From Leptospira kmetyi serovar Malaysia str. Bejo-Iso9 (lineage in GTDB: Bacteria > Spirochaetota > Leptospiria > Leptospirales > Leptospiraceae): a DNA stretch of 64,000 nt. Under the pieces are notes generated by a model. The model searched no databases. It saw only the letters and a list, made by a program, of their open reading frames with translations, and was not told the DNA's origin. Of the stretch, positions 1 to 9,867 are shown one piece after another (position 1 is the first letter of the stretch; every line of letters starts with the position of its first letter). Both the position numbers and the translations under genes were made by a program. The DNA lies in the NCBI RefSeq assembly GCF_000243735.2, contig NZ_AHMP02000003.1, positions 1,017,001-1,081,000 of the forward strand, given 5' to 3'.

Positions 1-202
1 CCGCGAGATTGGCGTGCGATTGTAAGGAACTGTCGAAGTCGAAGGCCACGATCTTAACGACCGTTTTCATCTGATCCTGATAGTGTTCCGTAACCTTTTG
101 ACTGCCGAGAAAGTAAGCGGTTCCCGCGACCAAAAACGTTAATGCGACCAGGATTCCAAGACTCCAGAAAATCAAAGTGAACTTCAGACTGCTTTTAGTC
201 AT
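1..202 (-). CDS. Membrane sensor N-terminus (partial, runs off window)
   Basis: The first 67 residues of a gene that continues past the left edge. The protein opens with a short basic stretch (MTKSSLK) followed by one strongly hydrophobic segment at about residues 8-33 and then a charged, apparently extracytoplasmic segment. This is the usual opening of a two-TM sensor such as a chemotaxis receptor, adenylate cyclase or kinase, but the output domain is outside the window, so the class cannot be told. The ATG start is well supported by AGGAG about 9 nt upstream. Confidence 0.7.
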   Translation of the reverse strand, partial: MTKSSLKFTLIFWSLGILVALTFLVAGTAYFLGSQKVTEHYQDQMKTVVKIVAFDFDSSLQSHANLA

Positions 203-367
203 ACGATCCGACTCCTTCCGACGATCGAAACGATCTTGAAAGTAAGACGTTCGAACCGAAACGGATCGACATTAACAAATGTTAATTTCTTTCGGTAACC
301 GAAACGAGACGCAAATTCCGGCAACGCTTCTAAGAATTCCTTTTTTTTTGCAACCGGGTCTCTTATT

Positions 368-1152
<785 letters not shown>

Positions 1153-1156
<4 letters not shown>

Positions 1157-2187
1157 GAATCCCCGAAGCAAAAGGAAGCAAACGCGCCCTTCTCGTCGAG
1201 GGCGGCGGCATGAAAGGAGCCTTTGCGGGAGGAGCATTACATTCTTTGCATACTCTCGTATCTCCGAAACATTTCGATCTGGTCGTCGCGGTTTCATCGG
1301 GGGCTTGTTCTGCGGCGTATTACGTTACGATGCCGAAACCGGAACCCGAAAAAAGTCTGAAAACTCTCGCGATCTGGTATTTCGAACTCGCTGGAAGAAA
1401 ACTGATTTCGCCGTTTCATCCGTTTCAGGGAAAGACTTTTTTGGATCAGGAATATCTCGTCGACGATCTTTTCGGACAGAAGTATCCTCTTCCTGCGGAG
1501 AATTTCGAGAAGTTCGGTTTGCCCGAGTTTCGAGTCGCGGTCAGCAATCTGCAAACGAGAACGATCGAATATGTGCGCGCGACTTCTTCGAATATATTCG
1601 ATCTTTTGAAAGCGGCGACCTCTCTTCCGATCGCGACCCGAGGCAAATATAAGGTCGACGGAAGATTGTATTCGGACGCTGCGGTATTGAATCCGCTTCC
1701 TCTCGAAGATCTGATCGAAGCGGGATATACGGACATCACGGTCGTATTAAATTCTCCCGTGGAAAGGGTTTCTCCTCCGTTCAGTATGTTGACCAGTCTT
1801 CTTTCCTTTCCGAAGGACTGGAGAATGGCGAAGCTCATGAACCGTTGGCATCATCATCATTTTAACGTAGCCCGCGAAGTCGCATTAAAACCTCCGAAGG
1901 GTGTGCGGATTCATACGATTTCACCGGACGATTCTTTACCCGTGACGCTTGTGACGACTAACGGTTCTAAGTTGAAGGAAACCGTGGATCTCGGAATCAG
2001 CAAAGGAGAGGAAATCGGAAAACTTCTTTTGAAACTTTTTAACAAGGGTAAGAATGGAAAGAAGTCCGTCGCGTCCTCCTCGAACGGAACCGCTTCCGCG
2101 GTTCGCAAAGCTCCGGTTCGAAAACCGGCAGTACGTATCGCGTCTTCCAAAAAGAAAACGAGCGCGAAGAAAAAAAAATCAAAGTAA
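1153..2187 (+). CDS. Patatin-like phospholipase
   Basis: Serine acyl hydrolase of the patatin/RssA type, expected to deacylate phospholipids or lysophospholipids. The oxyanion loop EGGGMKGAF is at residues 16-24, the nucleophile elbow AVSSG at 46-50 (S48, with the first Gly of GxSxG replaced by Ala), and the catalytic Asp is D167 in VDGR. The C-terminal 40 residues are rich in Lys/Ala/Ser, possibly a membrane- or nucleic-acid-contacting tail. It overlaps the acyltransferase stop by 4 nt, so the two are surely co-translated. No signal peptide is seen, suggesting a cytoplasmic enzyme. Confidence 0.88.
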
Positions 2188-2260
2188 ATTCTTTCTTACC
2201 GCGGTCTATTCATAGACCGCATTTCCCTCTCTACAAAGAAAAAACTCCGGTCGCAAATTT

Positions 2261-3454
2261 ATGGACTTCTTAGGAACCACCGTGAAAAAAAACAAACAGC
2301 TTCCGCCGAAATTAATCGCCATTCTTCGATCGATCCGGGCGATCTCCATCGTATTCTTCACTTTCTCGATCGTGTTCAACGTTCTTACCTGCATCAGTTT
2401 GAACGCGTCGAACGAAAGAGAGGAAAGAATCCGCGCTTCTCGAAATTGGAAGGACGGCAAATTCATAAATCCTCAACCGTTGATAAACGACATCGGCGAC
2501 AGTATTCTTGCGATGTTTTTTAAGGACGAACACGCAAGTCCCAAAAATCCGATCGACTACGAAAAAACGAACACCTCAGTTTTGTTAAGCGAACCGGCAA
2601 GCGGACTCAGAGTCACTTGGTTCGGACATTCCTCCACTCTCGTCGAAATCGACGGGACAAAAGTTCTGACCGATCCGATCTGGTCCGATCGTACTTCTCC
2701 CTTGAGTTGGATCGGACCGAAACGTTGGTATGACGCTCCTCTCTCCTTTCGCGATCTTCCCGATATAAACGCGGTCGTAATCTCGCACAATCATTACGAT
2801 CACCTCGATCGTCAAACTGCGCTTTTGTTAAACGAAAAGGGAGTTATCTTTGTGGTCCCGCTCGGAGTCGCAAGTCATCTGATCGATTGGGGAATTTCAA
2901 ATTCTAAAATTCGAGAATTGGATTGGTGGGAAGAAACGAAGATCGGAAACTTAAAGATCGTATGTACTCCCGCAAGACACGCATCGGGTCGTTCTCTTTT
3001 CGACAAGGACGAACATCTCTGGGCGGGTTACGCTCTTGTCGGAGACAAACATCGAGTTTATTATTCCGGGGACACGGGTTTGTTTCCCGCGATGAAGGAA
3101 ATCGGAAACAAATACGGTCCTTTCGATTTAACGATGATCGAAACCGGTCAATACAATCAAGCGTGGCCGGATTGGCATATCGGACCCGAACAAGCCGTGA
3201 TCGCACACACGATGGTAAACGGAAAAAAGATGTTGCCCGTGCACTGGGCCTTGTTCGAACTCGCGTCCCATTCTTGGACGGAGCCGATCGAAAGGGTTTT
3301 GGCAAAGGCGAAAGAATTGAACGTCGACGTCGCGACTCCGAAACCGGGTCAAAGCTTCGAACCGGAAATCAAAAAAGAATTCTCCCGTTGGTGGCCCGAT
3401 CTTCCTTGGAAAACCGCAAAGGAGAATCCGATCGTATCCACTCAAACCGAATGA
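2261..3454 (+). CDS. NAPE-PLD-like metallo-beta-lactamase-fold hydrolase
   Basis: Membrane-anchored MBL-fold phosphodiesterase. A hydrophobic segment at about 22-45 anchors the N-terminus. Zinc ligands follow the family order: H176-x-H178-x-D180-H181 (SHNHYDHLD), H240 (ARHASGR), D271 (SGDTG) and H328 (PVHWALF). The stretches SGDTGLF, KYGPFDL and EQAVIAHT follow the pattern of N-acylphosphatidylethanolamine phospholipase D more closely than that of lactonases or RNases. Its place after an acyltransferase and a patatin fits a phospholipid substrate; that is inference. It starts 73 nt after the lipase, so may belong to the same transcript. Confidence 0.82.
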   Translation: MDFLGTTVKKNKQLPPKLIAILRSIRAISIVFFTFSIVFNVLTCISLNASNEREERIRASRNWKDGKFINPQPLINDIGDSILAMFFKDEHASPKNPIDYEKTNTSVLLSEPASGLRVTWFGHSSTLVEIDGTKVLTDPIWSDRTSPLSWIGPKRWYDAPLSFRDLPDINAVVISHNHYDHLDRQTALLLNEKGVIFVVPLGVASHLIDWGISNSKIRELDWWEETKIGNLKIVCTPARHASGRSLFDKDEHLWAGYALVGDKHRVYYSGDTGLFPAMKEIGNKYGPFDLTMIETGQYNQAWPDWHIGPEQAVIAHTMVNGKKMLPVHWALFELASHSWTEPIERVLAKAKELNVDVATPKPGQSFEPEIKKEFSRWWPDLPWKTAKENPIVSTQTE

Positions 3455-3499
3455 ATTCAAATTTTAGAATATTCGTTTTCTCAAACATAGGTTTCATCC

Positions 3500-3530
3500 G
3501 AGCCGCCTTTTGGAGACGGCTCTGGATTTT
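3500..3530 (+). terminator. Possible terminator after the lipid-enzyme cluster
   Basis: A hairpin with the perfect 6-bp arms GAGCCG (3500-3505) and CGGCTC (3517-3522), followed by a short T-rich stretch (TTTT at 3527-3530). It lies in the gap between two convergent genes. The U-run is weak, so this is a modest call. Confidence 0.4.
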
Positions 3531-3562
3531 CTAAACTCCGTCGAACGAAACGTTTTTATAAA

Positions 3563-5875
3563 TTAGAGAGTTAGAATATACTCCACGAGATCGTCCACCT
3601 CGGAAGCGCTTCTCGAACACCATGGGTGCGGAGCCGCGGGCATTCCGATCGGTTGTGCGGTTCCCAATTCCTCGGGGCCGTATTCTCTTCTCATCTTTTG
3701 ATAATCCCAGTAATACCAATCCGGATCGTTCGGAAGGCTCACGAAATATTTGTGTCTTTCGATAAATCGATTTCGTTTTTGACCCACGTCCGTGTTGGGG
3801 GATTTGACAACGCGAAACACGTCGCCTTTGCGGTTGTAAGCCGGATAAGGCTGCGGGAAATCAGGACCGCCTAACGGAGGTTGCACGGAAGAATGGAGCG
3901 TGTAGTACCCGTTGTAAAGCGAAGAACCTTCGGTACAACGGTCCGGATGAACCAAGTCCTCGAGGTTTCGGACGTGTCCGTCGCTTAATAATCCTCTGTG
4001 TTGAACCCAATACATATCCCGTAAAAAGTTCGCGCGGATCGACTGTTGTTCCTTTTGATAGACCGTAGGAGCGAAAAATCTTCCCACTTCGTTGAGTTTG
4101 AACATCTTCTCGTTGGAATTGAGTCCCACCTTATCGTTGTGACAGGAACCGCAATCCCTTTGAAAGGTCGCCTTACCTCTGTTAATCGCTTCGGCCACGC
4201 CCGGATACGATTCCCAACCGGTTTGAACGAAACTTCCTTCCCCCGGATTAAAACCTACTTGAGAAATCAGTTTTCCTTTCGCCTTCAACCAACGGTAGAT
4301 TCCCACCTGCCTGAGAGGTTTGTCGTATTGGTCGAGTTTGGTCATATACGCGGTTAACGCCTGAAGTTCGCGAGCTTTCATCGAACCGGTAGCTCCGTCC
4401 GGTTCCTCCGAATGGATATAGGAACCTTCGAAACCTACGTAGGATTCCGTATGCGACAAAGAACGTCTAACGCCCATGTAGTTGGTCACGTTCGGAATCG
4501 CGATCGGAGAGAATTGATAATCGTTGTCGGTTTCGCTTCCTTCTCCTTTAATGCGGACTAACGTATGTTCTCCCGCGCCTTGAGGCATGTGATAGATAAG
4601 CGCCGTTTTGTCTACGTCCTTGGAGGAAGAATCGAAACTCGGACCCGGTTCGGATTCTTTGATGCCTTTCATATCGCCGAGCACGGACCATCGCATCGAC
4701 CAAACCGGATTCGGAAGACCGGGGATCACCTTCGTTACCACGTTACCCGGCGCCGCTTCAAAGCTGATTCTATAACCGTGACAAGAAGCGCAGTTAAAAC
4801 CGATCCATTCTCCCTTACCCGTGTAAGGATGAGACGCTTCCTTATAACGATAACCGGCCCAGCCGCTACTTCTCGTGTTTCCTTTGGTGAGTTGATCTCC
4901 GCCTAAGTAACCGGGGATCGGTGTCGGTTGCGGATAAGGATCGAAATACACGTTATCCGTCGCGGCGGAAGGAACCTCTCCCGCATTCGCACGATACGCT
5001 CCGAATAAAAGTTCGGGATCGGCCACGTAACCCGTAATCGGATCCTTTGCTTGATAACCGAAGATTTTATTCCAATCCAAATTCCGGATCGCGTGCGCAA
5101 GACCGATATTGAAATCGTAAGACCAAAAGATCTTTTCTCCCAGAGAGAATAGATCGTTAAAACCGGGATTGTTCACGGTGACGACTAACGGCTTTGTAGC
5201 CTTCGCTTCGCTTAACACCGATACGACGTCACACTTGTGTTTGAAGGATTCGTCCGTGATCCGCCTGGTCTGCGCGTCGATCACGTTATGCGCCTCGGTC
5301 GGCTTTAACAGCGAAAGATTGTAACCGGATCTTTTTTGAATCTGAACGATCAAAGGACCTCCGCTTACGTGTTCGGGAACTTTGAAATTAATTTCCGTAT
5401 CGCTCCAGCTGAGAATATACTTTCCCCACTGATCGTGCATATCCTTCACTTCGAAGTTAACCTGTTTGATCAGATCCAATCTTTGTTCGAACATTCTCAG
5501 ATCGGTTTCCAAAATTCTCGTATTGCCGATCATAATTTTGGAAAAGTCGATATCGGGACCGGAACCGAATCCGGTTCCGCGTAACGTAACCGTTTGTCCC
5601 GGACTTAAAACCGGAGGAGGAATCGGAATCGGGCTGTTCGGAAGATTCTGCCAGGACAAACTTCCGTTGATCGAAAGGGATTCTAATGCGGGTTCGGGGA
5701 AAGAAGCCGCGGACAAGGCGCGAACCGATTCGCGCACGGGATCGAACTTACAAACGTCCTCCTGATTGGGAAACTTGGTAAAAATTCCCGCGGGACAACC
5801 CGCAACCAAGGCCGTCGTCGCAATCAAAAAGATTTTTAGATATTTTTTTCCAGCATCGAAAATTCGCATTTGCAT
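3563..5875 (-). CDS. Di-haem c-type cytochrome lipoprotein with IPT/TIG-like domain
   Basis: Predicted envelope lipoprotein: basic N-terminus, hydrophobic core and lipobox LVAGC with C27. Residues about 85-185 look like an IPT/TIG immunoglobulin-like domain (GQTVTLRGTGFG and alternating beta pattern). Two haem c attachment sites are visible, CASCH at 362-366 and CGSCH at 575-579, placed as in the cytochrome c peroxidase / MauG-like superfamily; the role as peroxidase or electron carrier is inferred. At 770 residues it is much longer than a classical bacterial CcpA (about 330). The ATG start is preceded by GAGGTG at 7 nt spacing. Monocistronic, divergent from an AraC regulator. Confidence 0.8.
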   Translation of the reverse strand: MQMRIFDAGKKYLKIFLIATTALVAGCPAGIFTKFPNQEDVCKFDPVRESVRALSAASFPEPALESLSINGSLSWQNLPNSPIPIPPPVLSPGQTVTLRGTGFGSGPDIDFSKIMIGNTRILETDLRMFEQRLDLIKQVNFEVKDMHDQWGKYILSWSDTEINFKVPEHVSGGPLIVQIQKRSGYNLSLLKPTEAHNVIDAQTRRITDESFKHKCDVVSVLSEAKATKPLVVTVNNPGFNDLFSLGEKIFWSYDFNIGLAHAIRNLDWNKIFGYQAKDPITGYVADPELLFGAYRANAGEVPSAATDNVYFDPYPQPTPIPGYLGGDQLTKGNTRSSGWAGYRYKEASHPYTGKGEWIGFNCASCHGYRISFEAAPGNVVTKVIPGLPNPVWSMRWSVLGDMKGIKESEPGPSFDSSSKDVDKTALIYHMPQGAGEHTLVRIKGEGSETDNDYQFSPIAIPNVTNYMGVRRSLSHTESYVGFEGSYIHSEEPDGATGSMKARELQALTAYMTKLDQYDKPLRQVGIYRWLKAKGKLISQVGFNPGEGSFVQTGWESYPGVAEAINRGKATFQRDCGSCHNDKVGLNSNEKMFKLNEVGRFFAPTVYQKEQQSIRANFLRDMYWVQHRGLLSDGHVRNLEDLVHPDRCTEGSSLYNGYYTLHSSVQPPLGGPDFPQPYPAYNRKGDVFRVVKSPNTDVGQKRNRFIERHKYFVSLPNDPDWYYWDYQKMRREYGPEELGTAQPIGMPAAPHPWCSRSASEVDDLVEYILTL

Positions 5876-6146
5876 TGGGAAACACCTCTTCTCTTCATTC
5901 GTCTCCTGAACGAGACAAAAGAAGAATAACCGAGTTTGTAAAACGGGTCGTCTGCAGGACGGAATTCGGACGTCCGAGTTTTATAAACCGAACTTATCGA
6001 AAAAATAAATAAGCGAAATGTAATTTAGATATAATCGAAGATTTACTTAATTTTTAAAACGAAGAGAGAATTTTTTTCGAATTCTATTTATAACGATCAC
6101 ACTGTAAAACTTGACAGGACTGAAAATTCTTTTAGGGTTTTGCCTC

Positions 6147-7232
6147 ATGTGGATGGGCGAGATCATACGCGAGGTCCTTTATTTCGGAAGCGGACTTGCG
6201 TTTCTGGTCGCGTTTCAAAAATTACTGGCCGTTACCAATCCGAGAGAAAACCGCTTATTGGCTCTTTTATTTTCCTCGCTCGGAATCATTCTGTTCACTT
6301 CCTCGAACGTGATCGGAGAAGTGGATCAAAAATATCCACATTCCATTTTTCTACTACTGACTTCCTTTTCCATGATCGGCCCTCTTACGTTGCTTTATAC
6401 TCATTCCTTGCTTTATCCGAATCAAACCCTAAACAGAGACATTCGAATTCACTTCATTCTTCCGAGCGTCTTTCTGATCTTGGAGATCCTATTTTTCACG
6501 CGCCCTTCGGCGGACGTGATTCTCGACTTGAAGGAATTCAGGGAGATTCGATACGGACATTTTCTCGCGATTTCCTTTTTGATCACCACAGCGACAACGA
6601 CCGCGTATTTTTTCGCAAGATATAGAATGCTTTTGACCGTATTCGAAATTCCTGAAATTCGCACACAGATCCGTTTCATTTTTATTTTGGCGACGATTAC
6701 GATGATCGCGATGTATTGTCTCGTATTCGGATTTATGGGAGGAATGGACTTTTTATTTTCGATCGGCGCGTTACTCGTCGCTTGGATCGTGGTTCTTCTA
6801 TTCTTGGCTCCCGCGCGTTATCCCGATTTTTTCGCGCCCTTAACCAAGGAAGTCCGCAAAAGAAAATACGAAAAATCTTTGTTAATCGGAATCGACCTCC
6901 CGCTTCTCGAACTCAGAATCGAAGAATTGATGCGGGACAAAAAACTCTATAGAGATCCGGAACTTACGTTAACCGCTCTTTCGGACGATCTCGGAGTCAA
7001 GCCCTACCAATTGACCGAATTCTTAAACGATCGTCTTCAAACCGGGTTTTATGGTTACATAAACCGATACAGAATCGAGGAAGCGGTTTCGTTGTTAAAC
7101 GAAAACCCGGAACAGGACATTCTTTCCATCTGTTATTTCGTGGGATTCAATTCGAAGTCTTCGTTTAACGATTCGTTTCGAAAGATTACCGGAAAAACTC
7201 CGAGCCAATCCAGAAAAAAGGAAATCGTATAA
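6147..7232 (+). CDS. Membrane-anchored AraC-family transcriptional regulator
   Basis: An N-terminal half of about 210 residues with several hydrophobic helices is followed by a C-terminal AraC DNA-binding domain: LTALSDDLGVKPYQLTEFLN as the first helix-turn-helix and the second carrying the family signature ILSICYFVGFNSKSSFNDSF, ending K-x-TPSQ. A regulator tethered in the membrane would sense an envelope signal directly. The frame is open from a TTG at 6111, but ATG 6147 has AGGG 9 nt upstream and is preferred; ATG 6153 is also possible. It is divergent from the cytochrome lipoprotein (about 270 bp gap), a possible target. Confidence 0.8.
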   Translation: MWMGEIIREVLYFGSGLAFLVAFQKLLAVTNPRENRLLALLFSSLGIILFTSSNVIGEVDQKYPHSIFLLLTSFSMIGPLTLLYTHSLLYPNQTLNRDIRIHFILPSVFLILEILFFTRPSADVILDLKEFREIRYGHFLAISFLITTATTTAYFFARYRMLLTVFEIPEIRTQIRFIFILATITMIAMYCLVFGFMGGMDFLFSIGALLVAWIVVLLFLAPARYPDFFAPLTKEVRKRKYEKSLLIGIDLPLLELRIEELMRDKKLYRDPELTLTALSDDLGVKPYQLTEFLNDRLQTGFYGYINRYRIEEAVSLLNENPEQDILSICYFVGFNSKSSFNDSFRKITGKTPSQSRKKEIV

Positions 7233-7258
7233 AAAAATCCCGGGAAAGATCCCGGGAT
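7231..7258 (-). terminator. Rho-independent terminator of the doxX gene
   Basis: Arms ATCCCGGG (7237-7244) and CCCGGGAT (7251-7258) with a 6-nt loop; read on the minus strand the hairpin is followed by a run of seven T. It lies just past the doxX stop and abuts the stop of the convergent AraC gene. Confidence 0.75.
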
Positions 7259-7275
7259 CAAAACGACTGGAAACG

Positions 7276-7719
7276 TTATTTGAGCTTGTCCGCGATCAAC
7301 GCGTCCAGGGAGAATGCTCCGCCTCCTCCGATCAAAAGCGCCACCGACATCGCGATCGCAAGAATGTGGTATTCGAAACCTTCTCCGCCCTGTGTTCCGA
7401 ACCAGTTCATAAAGAATCCGTGTTCCCGAACGAAGATCGCGGCGCCTAACATCGTCAAGCCGATTCCCAACGCGGAAAGTTTTGTGCAGAATCCGAAAAT
7501 CAATCCGAGCGCTCCGAAGAACTCCGCGACGATCACAAGAAACGCAAAAAGAGAAGGAATTCCCTGAGAAGTAAAAAATCCCATCGTAGCGCTAAAACCG
7601 AAACCTCCGAACCAGCCCAATAATTTCTGGGCGCCGTGAGGAAGCATAACGACGCCTAACGCGATTCTTATCGAGGTAAGAATCCAGCTCGTTTCCGTTT
7701 GAAAGAATTTATCGATCAT
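7276..7719 (-). CDS. DoxX family membrane protein
   Basis: A 147-residue protein with about four hydrophobic helices and typical DoxX segments: R-I-A-L-G near residues 18-22, [13 protein letters not shown] at 27-39, and a conserved GFSATMGFF region. Members are small inner-membrane proteins linked in several bacteria to redox or thiol stress; the function here is unproven. The ATG start has AGGAG about 6 nt upstream. It is followed by its own terminator and preceded by an AraC gene on the same strand about 65 bp away, which may control it. Confidence 0.85.
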   Translation of the reverse strand: MIDKFFQTETSWILTSIRIALGVVMLPHGAQKLLGWFGGFGFSATMGFFTSQGIPSLFAFLVIVAEFFGALGLIFGFCTKLSALGIGLTMLGAAIFVREHGFFMNWFGTQGGEGFEYHILAIAMSVALLIGGGGAFSLDALIADKLK

Positions 7720-7784
7720 TCAAATCTCCTATTAGATGAACGAACTATAAAAAATTTAAACGGAAATGTAAATGGACGGATTCT

Positions 7785-8669
7785 CTATTTTGTTGTGTTT
7801 TTCGTCCGCGATTCCCGAAACTTTTCCGGGGAAAATCCGGACCTAAGTTTAAAGTAGCGGCTGAAATAGGCGATGTCTTCAAAACCCAATTCGTATGAAA
7901 TTTGTGTAATATTCAAATTCGAGTGTAAAAGAAGACGTTTGATTTCGAGAGTTACCCTTTCGTGTATCACCGACTTGACGGACTTACCGAGAGAATCGTG
8001 ACAGATCCGATTGAGGGTGTTCGGGGCGATTCCGAGTTTTCTGGAATAGAAGTTCGTATTCCGTTCTTTTAAAAAATGTTCCTCGAGCAAACCCTGAAAC
8101 GAAACCGCAATCGAAGAATTTCTGCCGTTTCCCAAAATCCTCGATGCGTTCTCGTATTCCTTTTTGACTTGATGAAGAATCACCTGAATCAAAGCGAACA
8201 ACATCCTGGGATCCGAGGAACTTCCGTGTTCTTCCGCCAATCTTTGAAAATCGGAACTCAGTCTCTGAGGGTCTTCGATGGAGATTTTTGGAAGATCGTT
8301 TTCAAAGGAGAAAAAAGGAAATTCTCGCAGAGCGTTCATCGTTTCTCCGAGTTCGGAATAAAATTCCGGAGAAATCTTAAGAGCGTAACCTCGCACCGGT
8401 TTTAAAAAATTCCAAGAATGAACCTGCCCCGGTTTTAAAAAGAATAACGCGTTCGGTTCGATCGGCATTTCGCGAAAGTCGATCGTGTGAGTTCCCTTTC
8501 CTTCCCGAAAGAAAAAAAGCGCGAAGTACGTATGCCTATGAGAGCTGTCGTATTCCCGAAACGAAGGCGGGAGATCCTCCAAACGACCCGCGTAAAACAA
8601 CGGATCTTTTTTTGCGGGAAGCGCTTCCGCAAGATCGAATACGGGAGGTTTGGTTTCCGTTTTAGACAT
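7785..8669 (-). CDS. AraC-family transcriptional regulator (cupin sensor)
   Basis: Soluble AraC regulator. Residues about 20-150 form a cupin-like ligand domain (SSHRHTYFALFFF, then LKPGQVHSW, a typical cupin turn). The C-terminus holds two helix-turn-helix motifs, the second with ITQISYELGFEDIAYFSRYFK and the ending SGFSPEKFR. The frame stays open upstream to 8894, but that would run into the neighbouring SnoaL-like gene and the extra residues look non-coding; ATG 8669 gives a normal 294-residue protein. Context suggests control of the doxX gene or of the SnoaL-like gene. Confidence 0.82.
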   Translation of the reverse strand: MSKTETKPPVFDLAEALPAKKDPLFYAGRLEDLPPSFREYDSSHRHTYFALFFFREGKGTHTIDFREMPIEPNALFFLKPGQVHSWNFLKPVRGYALKISPEFYSELGETMNALREFPFFSFENDLPKISIEDPQRLSSDFQRLAEEHGSSSDPRMLFALIQVILHQVKKEYENASRILGNGRNSSIAVSFQGLLEEHFLKERNTNFYSRKLGIAPNTLNRICHDSLGKSVKSVIHERVTLEIKRLLLHSNLNITQISYELGFEDIAYFSRYFKLRSGFSPEKFRESRTKNTTK

Positions 8670-8772
8670 CCGTCTTCCAAGAGACAACAAATACGGAAAA
8701 TTGCAAGTCGGATCGGTCGGATTAAAACGAAACGGGATAAGAAGACATTCCTTCTCATCCCGTGAAATCGAG

Positions 8773-9141
8773 TCACTTGAGAGCGTAATAGAATCTCTCG
8801 TGGATGATCTTTCCGTCTTTCCAGGTTTGAACGCTGGCCTGCGTAGTCTTAATATGCCCCCACTCCTTGTGAACGTAGTCGATCTCCCATTCAACGACGC
8901 TTCTATCTCTTTCCTCGTCCACGATCGTGCTCAAAACCTCGGCGCGGTTCCATTTCACCTTGGAAACGAAATCCTTTTCACGCGAAAGATTCGCCTCGAA
9001 TCCTACGGTAGGCGTCATCGTGTTTTCCTGCATTACGACGAGAGGATGATAGAATTCCTCGAAGGCGGGAATCACTTCCCCCGAAAGAATCATCTCGTTC
9101 AATCTGTGAACGTTTTTCTCGATGTTTTGTTTTGTAGTCAT
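8773..9141 (-). CDS. SnoaL/NTF2-like domain protein
   Basis: A 122-residue protein with the NTF2/SnoaL cone pattern: an N-terminal helix pair (NIEKNVHRLNEMI), the FYHPLVVMQEN strand, and a C-terminal pattern TTQASVQTWKDGKIIHERFYY that is characteristic of polyketide-cyclase-like SnoaL proteins. Such proteins bind or isomerise small hydrophobic ligands; the substrate is unknown. ATG 9141 has AGGAG about 8 nt upstream and is chosen over the in-frame ATG 9201. Divergent from a marR gene across about 120 bp holding two operator-like motifs, so MarR control is likely. Confidence 0.78.
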   Translation of the reverse strand: MTTKQNIEKNVHRLNEMILSGEVIPAFEEFYHPLVVMQENTMTPTVGFEANLSREKDFVSKVKWNRAEVLSTIVDEERDRSVVEWEIDYVHKEWGHIKTTQASVQTWKDGKIIHERFYYALK

Positions 9142-9186
9142 TCTTCTTACTCCTTTTGAATTCGAACCGGAGACCCGGTTTTCATT

Positions 9187-9204
9187 TAGTTGCAATTGCA
9201 ACTA
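9187..9204. promoter_or_regulatory. 18-bp perfect palindrome, likely MarR operator (copy 1)
   Basis: TAGTTGCAATTGCAACTA is its own reverse complement. It lies in the divergent promoter region between the SnoaL-like gene and marR. MarR-family dimers bind inverted repeats of about this length in the same position, usually repressing both genes. Confidence 0.65.
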
Positions 9205-9225
9205 TTATAAGATACGAATTATTGA

Positions 9226-9240
9226 TTGCATTTGCAACTA
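9226..9240. promoter_or_regulatory. Second, imperfect copy of the MarR operator motif
   Basis: TTGCATTTGCAACTA repeats positions 9190-9204 (TTGCAATTGCAACTA) with one mismatch, 36 bp downstream. It lies just before the preferred marR start at 9262, consistent with autorepression. Confidence 0.5.
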
Positions 9241-9261
9241 AAAAATTCAACTTTGTTGGAA

Positions 9262-9708
9262 ATGAAGGAAAAAATTACGAAAGAATCGATCGATGCCTGG
9301 GCCGCCGGTCTGAAGTTTTATACGGCCGCCTCCGCCAAAATCGAGTCGGATCTCGCGAAATCGAAGGCGATTTCCCTGACATGGTACGACGTTCTCTATT
9401 CGGTTTATATGAAGCCGAAAAAACGATCGAGGATGTCCGATATAGCGCGCGAAATCATTCTCAGCAAAAGCGCGTTGACTCGGTCCGTGGATAAACTCGT
9501 CGCGGAAGGTTTTTTAAAAAGGGAAAGAAGCGAAGAAGACGCACGGGAATTTATCGTAGAGATCACGTCTTCGGGAACTCAGGCGCTCCGAGAGGCTTGG
9601 CCGATCTATGGAAACGGAATCGTCGAACACTACGCGTCCAAACTTACCCTCAAGGAAACGAACGAACTTCTTAGAATTTTCAGAAAACTGAATGAAACAA
9701 AATTCTAA
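9262..9708 (+). CDS. MarR-family transcriptional regulator
   Basis: A 148-residue winged-helix regulator. Helices ISLTWYDVLYSVY (dimer and ligand region), then the recognition part MSDIAREIILSKSALTRSVDKLVAEGFLKRERSEEDAREFIVEIT, which is the MarR helix-turn-helix plus wing with its D-x-R signature. The frame is open from a TTG at 9226, but that would put the second operator copy inside the coding region; ATG 9262 fits the normal MarR N-terminus. Probably controls itself and the divergent SnoaL-like gene; the ligand is unknown. Confidence 0.85.
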   Translation: MKEKITKESIDAWAAGLKFYTAASAKIESDLAKSKAISLTWYDVLYSVYMKPKKRSRMSDIAREIILSKSALTRSVDKLVAEGFLKRERSEEDAREFIVEITSSGTQALREAWPIYGNGIVEHYASKLTLKETNELLRIFRKLNETKF

Positions 9709-9867
9709 ACGTGAAACGACTTCCTTTTAATAAATACGCGTAATTTATAATGGATTCGTTTCGATCACTCGAACGAGTAGGTCCTGAATTTAATGCGACT
9801 TCGGGATTTATCCTGAAAGATAGAAAATGATTTCCCTTATTCCATTCCTAATTTAAGACATTCTTAT

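Noticed and set aside
6111..6116. TTGACA at the possible TTG start of the membrane AraC gene as a -35 element
   Set aside because: No acceptable -10 lies 16-18 bp downstream, so I did not call a promoter.
8670..8894. N-terminal extension of the soluble AraC regulator back to 8894
   Set aside because: It would overlap the SnoaL-like gene and the extra residues (many Arg/Ser/Thr) do not look like a domain; ATG 8669 gives a normal protein.
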